DNA from: Acidobacteriaceae bacterium
Lineage (GTDB): Bacteria > Acidobacteriota > Terriglobia > Terriglobales > Acidobacteriaceae
Length of the DNA stretch: 64,000 nt
Direction of reading: 5' to 3'
Assembly (NCBI GenBank): GCA_025462735.1
Contig: JAOAPC010000014.1
Coordinates: forward strand, 96,655-160,654
Shown in pieces: positions 7,848-15,440 of this stretch (the first letter of the stretch is position 1; every line of letters begins with the position of its first letter). Made by a program: the position numbers and the translations under genes. The notes beneath the pieces were generated by a model. That model did not search any database and had not been told where the DNA came from. It worked only from the letters and a program-made list of their open reading frames with translations.

Positions 7848-8501
7848 CTAGCGCTGCTTTCCACCGTCCAGATATTTGTCTAGCGCAACTTCGAAGTACA
7901 TCAGATCATTCCCGGAAGAGTTGCGGACACCGGTCAAATAAAACCTCGCTCCCGCCAGCGGATTGGGAATGTCGGAGACGTCAAAAAACAGAAATCCAAC
8001 CTGCGAGCTGCGCGGCTCAACTGCCTTGGCCCGGAACTGCGCGCTCTCAATCTCGTTCATTTCTTTTGAGTTCATTCCTCCCTTTGCTTTTTTTGTTGGG
8101 AATGGAACCGGGTAATGAGTGCCAGAGGCGTTGGGATGAGAAATACGCCTGACGATGTCGTCCTCGTTGTCTGGAATTAGTTTGGTACGGTCTGCCGTGA
8201 CCAATTCAGCTTTCATGCTTGTCAGCTGAATCGGTTCATCGGAATCATTCGTGATGATGAGCAAGACCGGCAGTAAATCGTGGTCGCGATACTTCACCAC
8301 GAAGATGTTTTCTTTGGCCGCGGTGTCGTAAGGGTCGAGCGCTATGGTGACATTCTCCCCTGCGTGATGGTCGTGTGCCGGAAAGCTAAATGCGGGCTGG
8401 GTCTTCGGCATCGAGAATTCCTTTGCCGCCAGGCACAAAACCGGCGCCGCCACAACTATTCCCGCAACCGCCCAAACTAGAAGTCGATGTGACCGCATCA
8501 T
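7848..8501 (-). CDS. Membrane-anchored or secreted protein of unknown function
   Basis: An N-terminal hydrophobic segment (LLVWAVAGIVVAAPVLCLAA) serves as a signal peptide or anchor. The remaining roughly 185 residues look like a periplasmic beta-rich domain (LLPVLLIITNDSDEPIQLTSM), similar in style to Ig-like extracytoplasmic proteins. Two ATG codons at 8501 and 8498 start directly before the basic n-region; an ATG at 8516 would add five residues. It converges with the gene at 7582 with only a few bases between the stops. No family is recognised. Confidence 0.6.
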   Translation of the reverse strand: MMRSHRLLVWAVAGIVVAAPVLCLAAKEFSMPKTQPAFSFPAHDHHAGENVTIALDPYDTAAKENIFVVKYRDHDLLPVLLIITNDSDEPIQLTSMKAELVTADRTKLIPDNEDDIVRRISHPNASGTHYPVPFPTKKAKGGMNSKEMNEIESAQFRAKAVEPRSSQVGFLFFDVSDIPNPLAGARFYLTGVRNSSGNDLMYFEVALDKYLDGGKQR

Positions 8502-8535
8502 ATGTGTAATGTGCATTATAGGATGCCGTGGAATG

Positions 8536-8572
8536 CCGCTTTTGGTGCCCTGTCTTTTCCTCCCAAAAGCGG
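8536..8572. repeat. Hairpin with 10-bp perfect arms
   Basis: CCGCTTTTGG at 8536-8545 pairs with CCAAAAGCGG at 8563-8572 around a 17-base loop. It lies in the divergent gap between the gene at 7848 and the isomerase gene. It has no U-tract, so it is not an obvious terminator. Confidence 0.5.
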
Positions 8573-8657
8573 AAAGCGACCGTCCCGATGCCGGACGGCC
8601 GAGTTACAATCTGAACAGAGCTAAACTACACGACTTCTGGTCTTCTGGGTATTGTCC

Positions 8658-9737
8658 ATGTCAAGAGTCCTTTTCCGCCTTATTCTCGCTGGCGCCGTTT
8701 TAGCGCCTGCACTTCTTTCTGCTGACACGGTCGTAGAAGAGATCATTGCCCGCGTCAACAACCAGATCGTTACCCGCACCGATTATGAGCGCGAGCAGCA
8801 ACAACTGAAGGACGAAGCCCAACAGCAGGATCCCACGCACGCCGCCCAGATGGTTGCTCAGGGCCAGAAAGATGTTCTTCGCGGACTTATCGATCGCGAA
8901 CTTCTGCTGGAAAAAGGCAAGGACCTCAACATTTCCGCCGACACGGAACTCGTCAAACGGCTCGATGAAATGCGCAAGCAGATGAAGCTCGACACTATGG
9001 AGGACCTCGAAAAGGCGGCCACCTCACAAGGGGTCTCCTTTGAAGATTTCAAGCAGAACATGCGGACCGAAATCATCACCCAGCAGGTGATCCAGCGGGA
9101 AGTGGGTCAGCGACTGAACATCTCGAAAGATGACGAGCGCTCGTTTTACGATCAGCACAAGTCCGAGCTAGCGCGACCCGAGGAAGTCAAGCTTAGTGAA
9201 ATTCTCGTTTCCACCGAGCAGGCCGGAAACGATGAACAGAAAATCGCTGCCGCGCAGGCAAAAGCGGATGATTTGTTGAAGCAAATCAAGGCAGGCGCAA
9301 ATTTCGAAGACGTCGCCAAGAAGGAATCGCAAGGCCCCTCGGCCGCACAGGGAGGCGATCTCGGCTTCTTCGAGCATGGCAAACTCGCCAAGCAACTTGA
9401 AGACATTACCTTTGGCATGAAGAAAGATGATGTTTCCAACGTGATTCGTACCAAGCAGGGATTCGTCATCCTAAAAGTCACAGAACACCAGAACGCAGGC
9501 ATTCCGGCCTATAGCGAAATCGAACCCCGGCTGCAGGAAGCCGTCTATATGCAGCGGTTGCAGCCGGCACTACGGCAGTATTTGAAGAAACTCCGGGAAG
9601 AGGCTTTTATCGACATCAAGTCCGGTTACGTGGACACTGGCGCGAGCCCCAACCAAAGCAAGCCGGTCGTAACCTCCGCCGCCAAAGAATCAAGTGCCAA
9701 AGAACTCAAAAAGAGAAAGAAATTGGGCGTATTTTAG
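8658..9737 (+). CDS. SurA/PpiC-like periplasmic peptidyl-prolyl isomerase (parvulin)
   Basis: The protein starts MSRVLFRLILAGAVLAPALL, a clear signal peptide ending near LLSA. A SurA-type N-terminal helical domain follows (IIARVNNQIVTRTDYERE, a motif typical of SurA/PrsA chaperones). The parvulin domain is at about residues 170-270 (EEVKLSEILVS, GGDLGFFEHGKLAKQ, RTKQGFVILKV). These proteins aid folding of outer-membrane and secreted proteins. The C-terminus is Lys-rich (KELKKRKKLGVF). The ATG at 8658 is preferred; the frame also has a TTG at 8652. It precedes the YhaM-like gene by 62 bp and may be co-transcribed with it. Confidence 0.88.
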   Translation: MSRVLFRLILAGAVLAPALLSADTVVEEIIARVNNQIVTRTDYEREQQQLKDEAQQQDPTHAAQMVAQGQKDVLRGLIDRELLLEKGKDLNISADTELVKRLDEMRKQMKLDTMEDLEKAATSQGVSFEDFKQNMRTEIITQQVIQREVGQRLNISKDDERSFYDQHKSELARPEEVKLSEILVSTEQAGNDEQKIAAAQAKADDLLKQIKAGANFEDVAKKESQGPSAAQGGDLGFFEHGKLAKQLEDITFGMKKDDVSNVIRTKQGFVILKVTEHQNAGIPAYSEIEPRLQEAVYMQRLQPALRQYLKKLREEAFIDIKSGYVDTGASPNQSKPVVTSAAKESSAKELKKRKKLGVF

Positions 9738-9799
9738 GTTAAGCTTTCGGCAACCGGAGTCTTCAGAACGAGCTTCCGAGCGCCCACACCGGTCATGTT

Positions 9800-10909
9800 A
9801 TGAAAGATTTCTTCCTCTCCGATTGCGCCGCCTTCGAGAACAAAGTCATTGTCTCCAGCTTTGTTGTCAGCACCAAACAGGTTAAGCCGAAAAAGTCCGG
9901 CGAACCTTATCTCGCGCTGACCCTGGCCGACCGTTGTGGGCAAATCGAAGCCAAAATGTGGGACAATGTCGAGGACGCCATCGATGCCTTCGAGCAGGAT
10001 GACTTCCTCAAAATCAAAGGCCTGCTGAATAAATATAAGAACCGGTTCCAGCTTACGATCCACAAGCTCCGGAAGCTGGGCGAGTCCGAAGTCGATTTCG
10101 CCGATTACCTTCCCAAGACTACGAAGAATGTCGATGAACTCTGGCACACGCTCGAAGAGTTCGTCAGCTCCATTGGGGATCCGCACCTGAAACTGCTGGT
10201 TCGGTCTTTCATGACGGACCCAGAGATCGCCGCTGCCTATCGCAATGCGCCCGCCGCCAAGACCTTGCACCACGCCTACATTGGCGGCCTTTTAGATCAC
10301 GTGGTTTCTTTGTTTCGCTCCTGCGATTTGCTTTGCCGCAATTATCCGCAGGTCAATCGCGATCTGCTCCTTACCGGCGCGTTCTTGCACGACATTGGGA
10401 AAATTCACGAGCTCAGTTATAACCGCTCCTTTTCCTACACCAGCCGCGGCCAACTTCTTGGCCACATGATCATTGAGCTCGAAATGCTGCAGGCAAAAAT
10501 CGCTCTGATGCCGGATTTCCCCGATCAGATGAAGACCTTGCTCGAGCACCTCATCATCAGTCATCACGGCGAATACGAGTTTGGATCGCCGAAGTTGCCC
10601 ATGTTTCCCGAGGCGCTCATGCTGCACTACCTCGATGATCTCGATTCAAAGATGGAGAGCATGCGTGCCCACTTCGAGCGCGAAGCGGAAAACGATTCCA
10701 CCTGGACCAGTTACAACCCTTCGCTCGGCCGCACTCTTTTGAACACTGCGAAGTTTCTAAAGAAGGAAGAGAAGGAAGACCAGGAGGAGACTATCGCGGC
10801 AGCAGCGGCGGCTTCCGCCGTCGAGAGCGCAATCAGCGTAAAAACCTCGGGCAACGGCGACGGTCCAGCGGCAACGGAACCTGTGCCGCTCACCGACGAA
10901 GTCGGTTAA
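9800..10909 (+). CDS. YhaM-like 3'-5' exoribonuclease (OB fold plus HD domain)
   Basis: An N-terminal OB-fold-like region (EPYLALTLADRCGQIEAKMW) is followed by an HD phosphohydrolase domain at about residues 160-290, with HHAYIGGLLDHVVSL, the metal-binding FLHDIGKIHEL and LIISHHGEYEFGSP. The order OB-HD and the length (369) match the YhaM family, which degrades single-stranded RNA and DNA from the 3' end with a divalent metal. The last 55 residues are an acidic Ala/Glu-rich tail absent from typical YhaM. It is cytoplasmic. It lies on the same strand as the parvulin-type gene upstream. Confidence 0.85.
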   Translation: MKDFFLSDCAAFENKVIVSSFVVSTKQVKPKKSGEPYLALTLADRCGQIEAKMWDNVEDAIDAFEQDDFLKIKGLLNKYKNRFQLTIHKLRKLGESEVDFADYLPKTTKNVDELWHTLEEFVSSIGDPHLKLLVRSFMTDPEIAAAYRNAPAAKTLHHAYIGGLLDHVVSLFRSCDLLCRNYPQVNRDLLLTGAFLHDIGKIHELSYNRSFSYTSRGQLLGHMIIELEMLQAKIALMPDFPDQMKTLLEHLIISHHGEYEFGSPKLPMFPEALMLHYLDDLDSKMESMRAHFEREAENDSTWTSYNPSLGRTLLNTAKFLKKEEKEDQEETIAAAAAASAVESAISVKTSGNGDGPAATEPVPLTDEVG

Positions 10910-10997
10910 CTTTCGGTGGCGCGGAGAAACCTGTACTCTTGTAAGTTGCTGATCCACTTCGGATTCTGGTAAACCATCAATAACATTGGGAGGTTTT

Positions 10998-11666
10998 ATG
11001 AGAGTGCGCGTCGGCACGTGGATGTTAAGTCTGACCTTGGTATTCGCTGTGGGATGTAACAAGCCCAGCCAGAGTAATAATTCCCAGAGCCCAGACAATT
11101 CGCAAGCGAACAACTCGGCCCCCGGAAACTCTCAACCGGCCGAGCCGGTGCACACCACAATCACTGTTCCGGCCGGCAGGGTGCTCACCGTGCGGCTTGC
11201 AGATGAGGTTGGTTCAAAAATCAGTCAGCCTGGCCAGACATTTGGCGGAAGTTTGGCCCGGGCGGTCGAAGTAGAAGGGCAAGTAGTTATACCGGCCGGA
11301 GCTCGGGTTCAAGGCGTGGTTGTGGATGCCAAGGCCATGGGACACTTCGCCGGAGGTGCTCTTCTCTCACTGAAATTGGATTCCATCCACGTAAATGGCG
11401 AACAGCTCCCCGTCCATACCGCAACTCTCACTCAGACCCTGAAGGGTAAAGGGAAGCGCACCGGCGTTCTTGTCGGCGGCGGCGCCGGGCTAGGCGCAGT
11501 CATCGGTGGCATCGCGGGCGGCGGTAAAGGTGCCGCCATCGGGGCATTGGCTGGCGGCGGTGCGGGCACTGCGGGATCGGCTTACACCGGCAATAAAGAA
11601 ATCGTGCTTCCTGCCGAATCAGCGGTTGCGTTCACCCTGAGAGCGCCGCTGAAAATTAGTAGGTAG
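10998..11666 (+). CDS. Lipoprotein with glycine-zipper segment
   Basis: The start ATG at 10998 follows GGGAGG by 4 bases. The signal ends in the lipobox FAVGC, so Cys20 would be lipidated. A Ser/Asn/Gln-rich linker follows, then a beta-rich domain (VPAGRVLTVRLADEVGSKIS) and, near residues 160-195, a Gly-rich stretch (VGGGAGLGAVIGGIAGGGKG) resembling glycine-zipper motifs of outer-membrane-associated lipoproteins. The function is not known; homologous architectures are common in Acidobacteriota. It appears monocistronic. Confidence 0.7.
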   Translation: MRVRVGTWMLSLTLVFAVGCNKPSQSNNSQSPDNSQANNSAPGNSQPAEPVHTTITVPAGRVLTVRLADEVGSKISQPGQTFGGSLARAVEVEGQVVIPAGARVQGVVVDAKAMGHFAGGALLSLKLDSIHVNGEQLPVHTATLTQTLKGKGKRTGVLVGGGAGLGAVIGGIAGGGKGAAIGALAGGGAGTAGSAYTGNKEIVLPAESAVAFTLRAPLKISR

Positions 11667-11683
11667 TTCGACCAACTGACTTC

Positions 11684-11716
11684 CGTCAGCCATCAGCGCT
11701 TTCCTGGTGGCTGACG
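11684..11716. repeat. Hairpin of the CAGCCATCAGC word family
   Basis: CGTCAGCCA (11684-11692) pairs perfectly with TGGCTGACG (11708-11716). The loop carries TCAGC, a word that also builds the repeats near 45.1, 45.4 and 56.4 kb. It lies directly after the lipoprotein stop and could act as a weak terminator, although no U-tract follows. Confidence 0.5.
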
Positions 11717-11721
11717 ATTAA

Positions 11722-12429
11722 TTGGTTTACTGCTTGGCTTTCGACTTCTCTCGTTTCCGCATTATCACTTTCGACTGCTACGGCACGCTGATCGACTGGG
11801 AGGCCGGGATCCTTGGCGCAGTCCGCCAGATTCTCTCAGCCCACGGCGCACATCTTGGCGATGCTGAAATTCTTCGTCTCTATGGCGAAATCGAAGCAGA
11901 CGAGGAATCCGGGGAGTATCGAACCTATCAAGAGACTCTGCGAGCGGTCGTGCGAGGTTTCGGCACCCGCTTAGGATTTGTCCCCTCAACTAAACAACAG
12001 CAATCGTTGCCTGACTCGCTGCCAAACTGGCAGCCCTTCCCTGACACCGTAGCGGCGCTGCGCCGGTTAAAGAGCAAGTACAATCTCGGCATTCTCTCGA
12101 ATGTCGATGACGAGCTCTTCGCTGCAACCGCCCGTCAACTCGGAATCAATTTCGACCAAGTCGTAACCGCGTCGCAAGCCCGCGCCTACAAACCGTCACT
12201 CGAACTCTTTCGGTTGGCTCAAAGCCGGGTCGCCGTTCCGCCCGAGCACTGGCTCCATGCTGCGCAAAGCGTCTACCACGATGTCATCCCCGCGCAATCA
12301 CTGGGGCTATCAACAGTGTGGGTGAATCGGCCATCGCTTCGGCCCAATACTGGCGCTGCGAAACAGGCCTCGGCGAGGCCTGACGTCAGTGTCTCTAGTC
12401 TGCAAGAGTTGGCCGATCTCGCTGGTTAG
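11722..12429 (+). CDS. HAD-superfamily hydrolase, haloacid dehalogenase-like
   Basis: Motif I ITFDCYGTLIDWE holds the nucleophilic Asp, motif II is LGILSNVDDELF, the Lys of motif III is in ARAYKPSLELF, and the C-terminal acidic loop is AAQSVYHDVIPAQSLGL. The arrangement and length (about 235) match the type-II haloacid dehalogenase branch of HAD enzymes, though many members are phosphatases. There is no ATG near the 5' end; TTG at 11722 or TTG at 11734 (giving MAFDFSRFRII) are the possible starts, and homologues usually begin close to the second. It is cytoplasmic. Confidence 0.85.
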   Translation: MVYCLAFDFSRFRIITFDCYGTLIDWEAGILGAVRQILSAHGAHLGDAEILRLYGEIEADEESGEYRTYQETLRAVVRGFGTRLGFVPSTKQQQSLPDSLPNWQPFPDTVAALRRLKSKYNLGILSNVDDELFAATARQLGINFDQVVTASQARAYKPSLELFRLAQSRVAVPPEHWLHAAQSVYHDVIPAQSLGLSTVWVNRPSLRPNTGAAKQASARPDVSVSSLQELADLAG

Positions 12430-12452
12430 CAATCTGGGATTGATTACTTTGT

Positions 12453-12977
12453 TTATGCCGCTGCAGCTCCACGACTCTGGCTGCGTTCGGAGAATTGCTT
12501 TATCACCGCTGGCGCCGCGAATAGAACCGCCGTGAACACCAGGTCGCCCGCGAGTGTGCCCCTGAAGAACGGCACCGCCATGGCATAGGAAGTCATGAGG
12601 CCTGAAAAGTTCTTCGGGTACATGTCATAAGCGGCCCACACCGCGAAGTTGCTCAGCAGGAAAAACGAAACAGAACTGGCCAGCGCCGAGCCCATTATCC
12701 AGAGCGGATTTAAGTGCCGGCGCAAACCGCTGCCGAGGAAGACAACAGCCGCATACCACACCCAAGTCACCAGAAGGTCCCAGGAGAGCGGATAACTATA
12801 AATGAACTTGTTGAGGAACACATCCGAGGCGGCGAGCAAAACCACAGGAAACCAGAGTTGCCGTCGCGATCTGTTAGCCCCAAAGAACAGCAGCGATGCC
12901 GCGACAGGAGTGAAGTGCCACGGGTGCGGCATAAAGCGAACGGCAACGGCGAGCACTAGAAAAATGTAAGCCAACAT
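12453..12977 (-). CDS. DUF6580-like integral membrane protein
   Basis: This 174-residue protein has five or six transmembrane helices. It begins MLAYIFLVLAVAVRFMPHPW and contains FTPVAASLLFFGA and a late segment with AVPFFRGTLAGDLVFTAVLF, patterns found in the small DUF6580 family of predicted membrane proteins with ECF-transporter-like topology. No substrate is known. It is convergent with the HAD gene. Upstream lies a cluster of GTGTGGGTCGGAC repeats. Confidence 0.65.
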   Translation of the reverse strand: MLAYIFLVLAVAVRFMPHPWHFTPVAASLLFFGANRSRRQLWFPVVLLAASDVFLNKFIYSYPLSWDLLVTWVWYAAVVFLGSGLRRHLNPLWIMGSALASSVSFFLLSNFAVWAAYDMYPKNFSGLMTSYAMAVPFFRGTLAGDLVFTAVLFAAPAVIKQFSERSQSRGAAAA

Positions 12978-13083
12978 GAATCACCTCGGCACTACTGATT
13001 CTGGCGGGTGCGCGCCAGAACGTCAAGCCGCAATCCAGCGTGGTCTGACAGTCTTGTCCGATAATCCCACGCAGCAGCACAAG

Positions 13084-13160
13084 CCGTGTGGGTCGGACAT
13101 TCCTGTCCGACAAAACCACGCAGCAACACAAACCGTGTGGGTCGGACATTCCTGTCCGAC
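13084..13160. repeat. Two tandem copies of a GTGTGGGTCGGACA...TGTCCGAC hairpin repeat
   Basis: Copies at 13084-13111 and 13133-13160 share CCGTGTGGGTCGGACATT plus CCTGTCCGAC. Each can fold through GTCGGACA/TGTCCGAC. A more degenerate copy (GGTCTGACAG, CTTGTCCGA) lies at about 13040-13065. A related inverted pair is at 14205-14326. Confidence 0.85.
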
Positions 13161-13167
13161 CAGCCCA

Positions 13168-14178
13168 TCAATCGATCGGTGGCACCTGGGAGCGTTTCCC
13201 GAATTTTTCTCCAACCACGTGCAAGTTGCTATCTAACTCGACGGTCGCGGCCAGAGTGCTCCCGCCGCGCAGCGGCGGATAATCGAAACGCAAATCTTTG
13301 AAATGAACGCTCCATCCTTCTCCGGAAACCGTTTCCGTGACCAGCGGATACTGCGCCCAATCCAGATACACGCGTCCTAAATAAGATTTCTTTGCAGCAA
13401 GCGTGACCTCAGTCTCAGACGGCTTGGGAACAAGCTCAGTCTCGAAGCGATTCAATTCGCCGGTTTGAGAGTCAATGTCCGAAGTCGCGAAGAAGTCACG
13501 CGTCTCCGCCACGGCGTACCAGCGGTAAAGATGCCAGTAATAGGGATAGACCGAAACACGGGTCGGCATTGCCGATCTGAATTGCTGGTGCTCAAGCGCA
13601 TGCATAGCTTTCCGATGTTCATGATCTCGTGCGGCATATAAGACGATCACGCACACCAGAGCAACGGTTGCGGCAGTACGTCCGCGGGGCAACGGCCAGT
13701 GTCGCGAGAAGATTGCGGGCAGGACCAGGCCTGCAATCAAAATCACATACAACGCCGGCTCAACGATGAAAACTATGTCCCAGGAATACCACTTCTCCCA
13801 AAAAGGCCAGAACGGCCGCACGCCGTAGTTGTTGGTGTAATCCAGCAGGATGTGGCTCAAACCGGCAACGTACGCGAAAAGAAATAAAAGTCCCCACCTC
13901 GGAGGCAGGTTGGGAAGATTGGTTTCTCTTCCCCGCAATCGCCAAACCAGGTACATGAAGCCGGTAACCACGGCCGAGACGAGAATCAAACCAACAAAAG
14001 AGTGCGTGAAGCCGCGATGATGTGCGAACCCAACCACTGGACCTTTGAAGCTCCACAACACGTCCAAGTCCGGAGCTTCGGCGGCAAGGGTCATGGTCGC
14101 GGTGGCCAGCGCCGTCTTGCGGTTGAATCCCGCTCGCGCCAGAACCGCGCCGGTTAGGAAATGAGTGATGGGTTCCAA
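13168..14178 (-). CDS. Membrane-bound metal-dependent hydrolase, YdjM/DUF457 family
   Basis: The N-terminus MEPITHFLTGAVLARAGF, the metal-ligand region AAEAPDLDVLW, the HHRGFTHSF motif and SHILLDYTNNYGVRPFWPF are hallmarks of the YdjM/DUF457 inner-membrane hydrolase family. Four to five transmembrane helices are followed by a soluble C-terminal domain of about 140 residues. The physiological substrate is unknown. The start is a TTG at 14178 with no clear ribosome site; it is chosen because the conserved family N-terminus begins exactly there. Repeat elements lie on both sides. Confidence 0.85.
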   Translation of the reverse strand: MEPITHFLTGAVLARAGFNRKTALATATMTLAAEAPDLDVLWSFKGPVVGFAHHRGFTHSFVGLILVSAVVTGFMYLVWRLRGRETNLPNLPPRWGLLFLFAYVAGLSHILLDYTNNYGVRPFWPFWEKWYSWDIVFIVEPALYVILIAGLVLPAIFSRHWPLPRGRTAATVALVCVIVLYAARDHEHRKAMHALEHQQFRSAMPTRVSVYPYYWHLYRWYAVAETRDFFATSDIDSQTGELNRFETELVPKPSETEVTLAAKKSYLGRVYLDWAQYPLVTETVSGEGWSVHFKDLRFDYPPLRGGSTLAATVELDSNLHVVGEKFGKRSQVPPID

Positions 14179-14204
14179 GTGAAGTTTGTAACATAGGTGC
14201 TAGT

Positions 14205-14326
14205 CCGTGTGGGTCGGACACTCTTGTCCGACATGCCGCAAGGGATGACATAGCAGGGCCAGGCCTCCCTGCCGTACTTTGCTGGGCGGGATGGCATTGT
14301 TGGACAAGAGTGTCCGACCCACACGG
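14205..14326. repeat. MITE-like inverted pair of GTGTGGGTCGGACA repeats
   Basis: CCGTGTGGGTCGGACACTCT (14205 onward) reappears as its reverse complement at 14302-14326. The arms of about 25 bp enclose about 70 bp that contain a further GGCCTCCCTGCC-type palindrome. It fills the gap between the YdjM-like gene start and the stop of the lipid-kinase gene. Confidence 0.75.
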
Positions 14327-14327
14327 C

Positions 14328-15284
14328 TTAGTACATCGGGTGATTCTTCGGAACCAGCACGGTCAGCGCGTCAGGGACCATCGACAATGTGATCGGCAAC
14401 CGTCCCAGCAACTCGCCGTCGGCCTCAGCGTAGATATCTTCCGGCTTCTCCCCTGCAACGCCGCGGCAGGTGACCTGGTCCGCGTGTGCAAGCTCAATGC
14501 CGGGGACACCATTCGACAAACCAAGCATCCCCCGAAATATATACGCCAAGTAAAGACCACGATTGCCAGTTCGGCACAGCACCAGACGCATGTCGTTGCG
14601 GTCGAGAGATGCGCCCGGAGCCAATTCGCGCAGCACACCGCCAAAGTGGTTGATGCGCACCGCCAGCATTTCTGAAAGCCTCGGCTCGCGTTGCGTCCCC
14701 GCGTCGTTGCTTGAAAACTCCGCCTCGAAGTAGCGCATACGGTGCGTCATCCATAAATGCGTTGCTTTCGTGTAATACGCGAGCATGCCCATGCGATCTT
14801 TTATGAGGCGGTTGAGTTTGTAAAACAAGTGCGCATCCACGCCGACGCCCGCAGCCACGGTGAAATATCGCGAGCTAGGGATGTTGTTGAAGTCGCGGTA
14901 CTCGATCTTGCCTAACGCGATTCGCTTCGGCGTCGCGGTCAATAAAGCCCGGGCCGCGCTTTCGGCCGAGATCGGCAGCCGGAGGTCGTGCGCCAGTGCA
15001 TTAGCCGTACCCAGAGGAATAATTCCGAGCTGCCCTGGTTTCCCCGCCAATCCCTGCAGCACATCGTGAATCGTGCCGTCCCCACCGCAGGCGACGATAG
15101 TGTCGAATCCTTCACGCACCGCCATTCGGACCTGTGCGGCAGCATCCGATGCCGCGCGCGTGGGTGCAACTTCCACCTCGACTCCCGCAGCTCTCAAAAT
15201 TGCAGCGGCGGCTTCCACGTCTTTCACGCGGTGCTTTTTTCGTCGCCCAGAAAGAGGATTGTAGAAAAGTGCGGCCTTCCGCAT
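14328..15284 (-). CDS. Diacylglycerol/lipid kinase catalytic-domain protein (DagK/YegS-like)
   Basis: From the ATG at 15284 the protein begins MRKAALFYNPLSGRR, the nucleotide-binding start of the DAGK catalytic domain, followed by VACGGDGTIHDVLQGL (the GGDGT motif) and LGIIPLGTANALAHDL. The C-terminal beta-sandwich ends VLVPKNHP. Members phosphorylate diacylglycerol, sphingoid bases or other lipids; the substrate here is not predictable. The frame is open to an ATG at 15371, which would add 29 residues of low complexity, so the shorter form is favoured. It is divergent from ispE with about 156 bp between the starts. Confidence 0.87.
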   Translation of the reverse strand: MRKAALFYNPLSGRRKKHRVKDVEAAAAILRAAGVEVEVAPTRAASDAAAQVRMAVREGFDTIVACGGDGTIHDVLQGLAGKPGQLGIIPLGTANALAHDLRLPISAESAARALLTATPKRIALGKIEYRDFNNIPSSRYFTVAAGVGVDAHLFYKLNRLIKDRMGMLAYYTKATHLWMTHRMRYFEAEFSSNDAGTQREPRLSEMLAVRINHFGGVLRELAPGASLDRNDMRLVLCRTGNRGLYLAYIFRGMLGLSNGVPGIELAHADQVTCRGVAGEKPEDIYAEADGELLGRLPITLSMVPDALTVLVPKNHPMY

Positions 15285-15440
15285 TAAAGGGGATTCCGGC
15301 GCGCGCTCAGACGAGGTCAATGGCTGGATTGGAGAGGCGATCAAGCAATGGGCCCATTTAGTCCGCACCATTTTCGCTCAGTCGAGGACGGAAATCAAAA
15401 CAATATCTGACATCATCAATTCCGGTAGAATTTCGCTTCC

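Noticed and set aside
13023..13301. Several short frames with repeated VGHSCPT- or GRTFLSD-type peptides
   Set aside because: They are translations of the GTGTGGGTCGGACA hairpin repeats and not genes.
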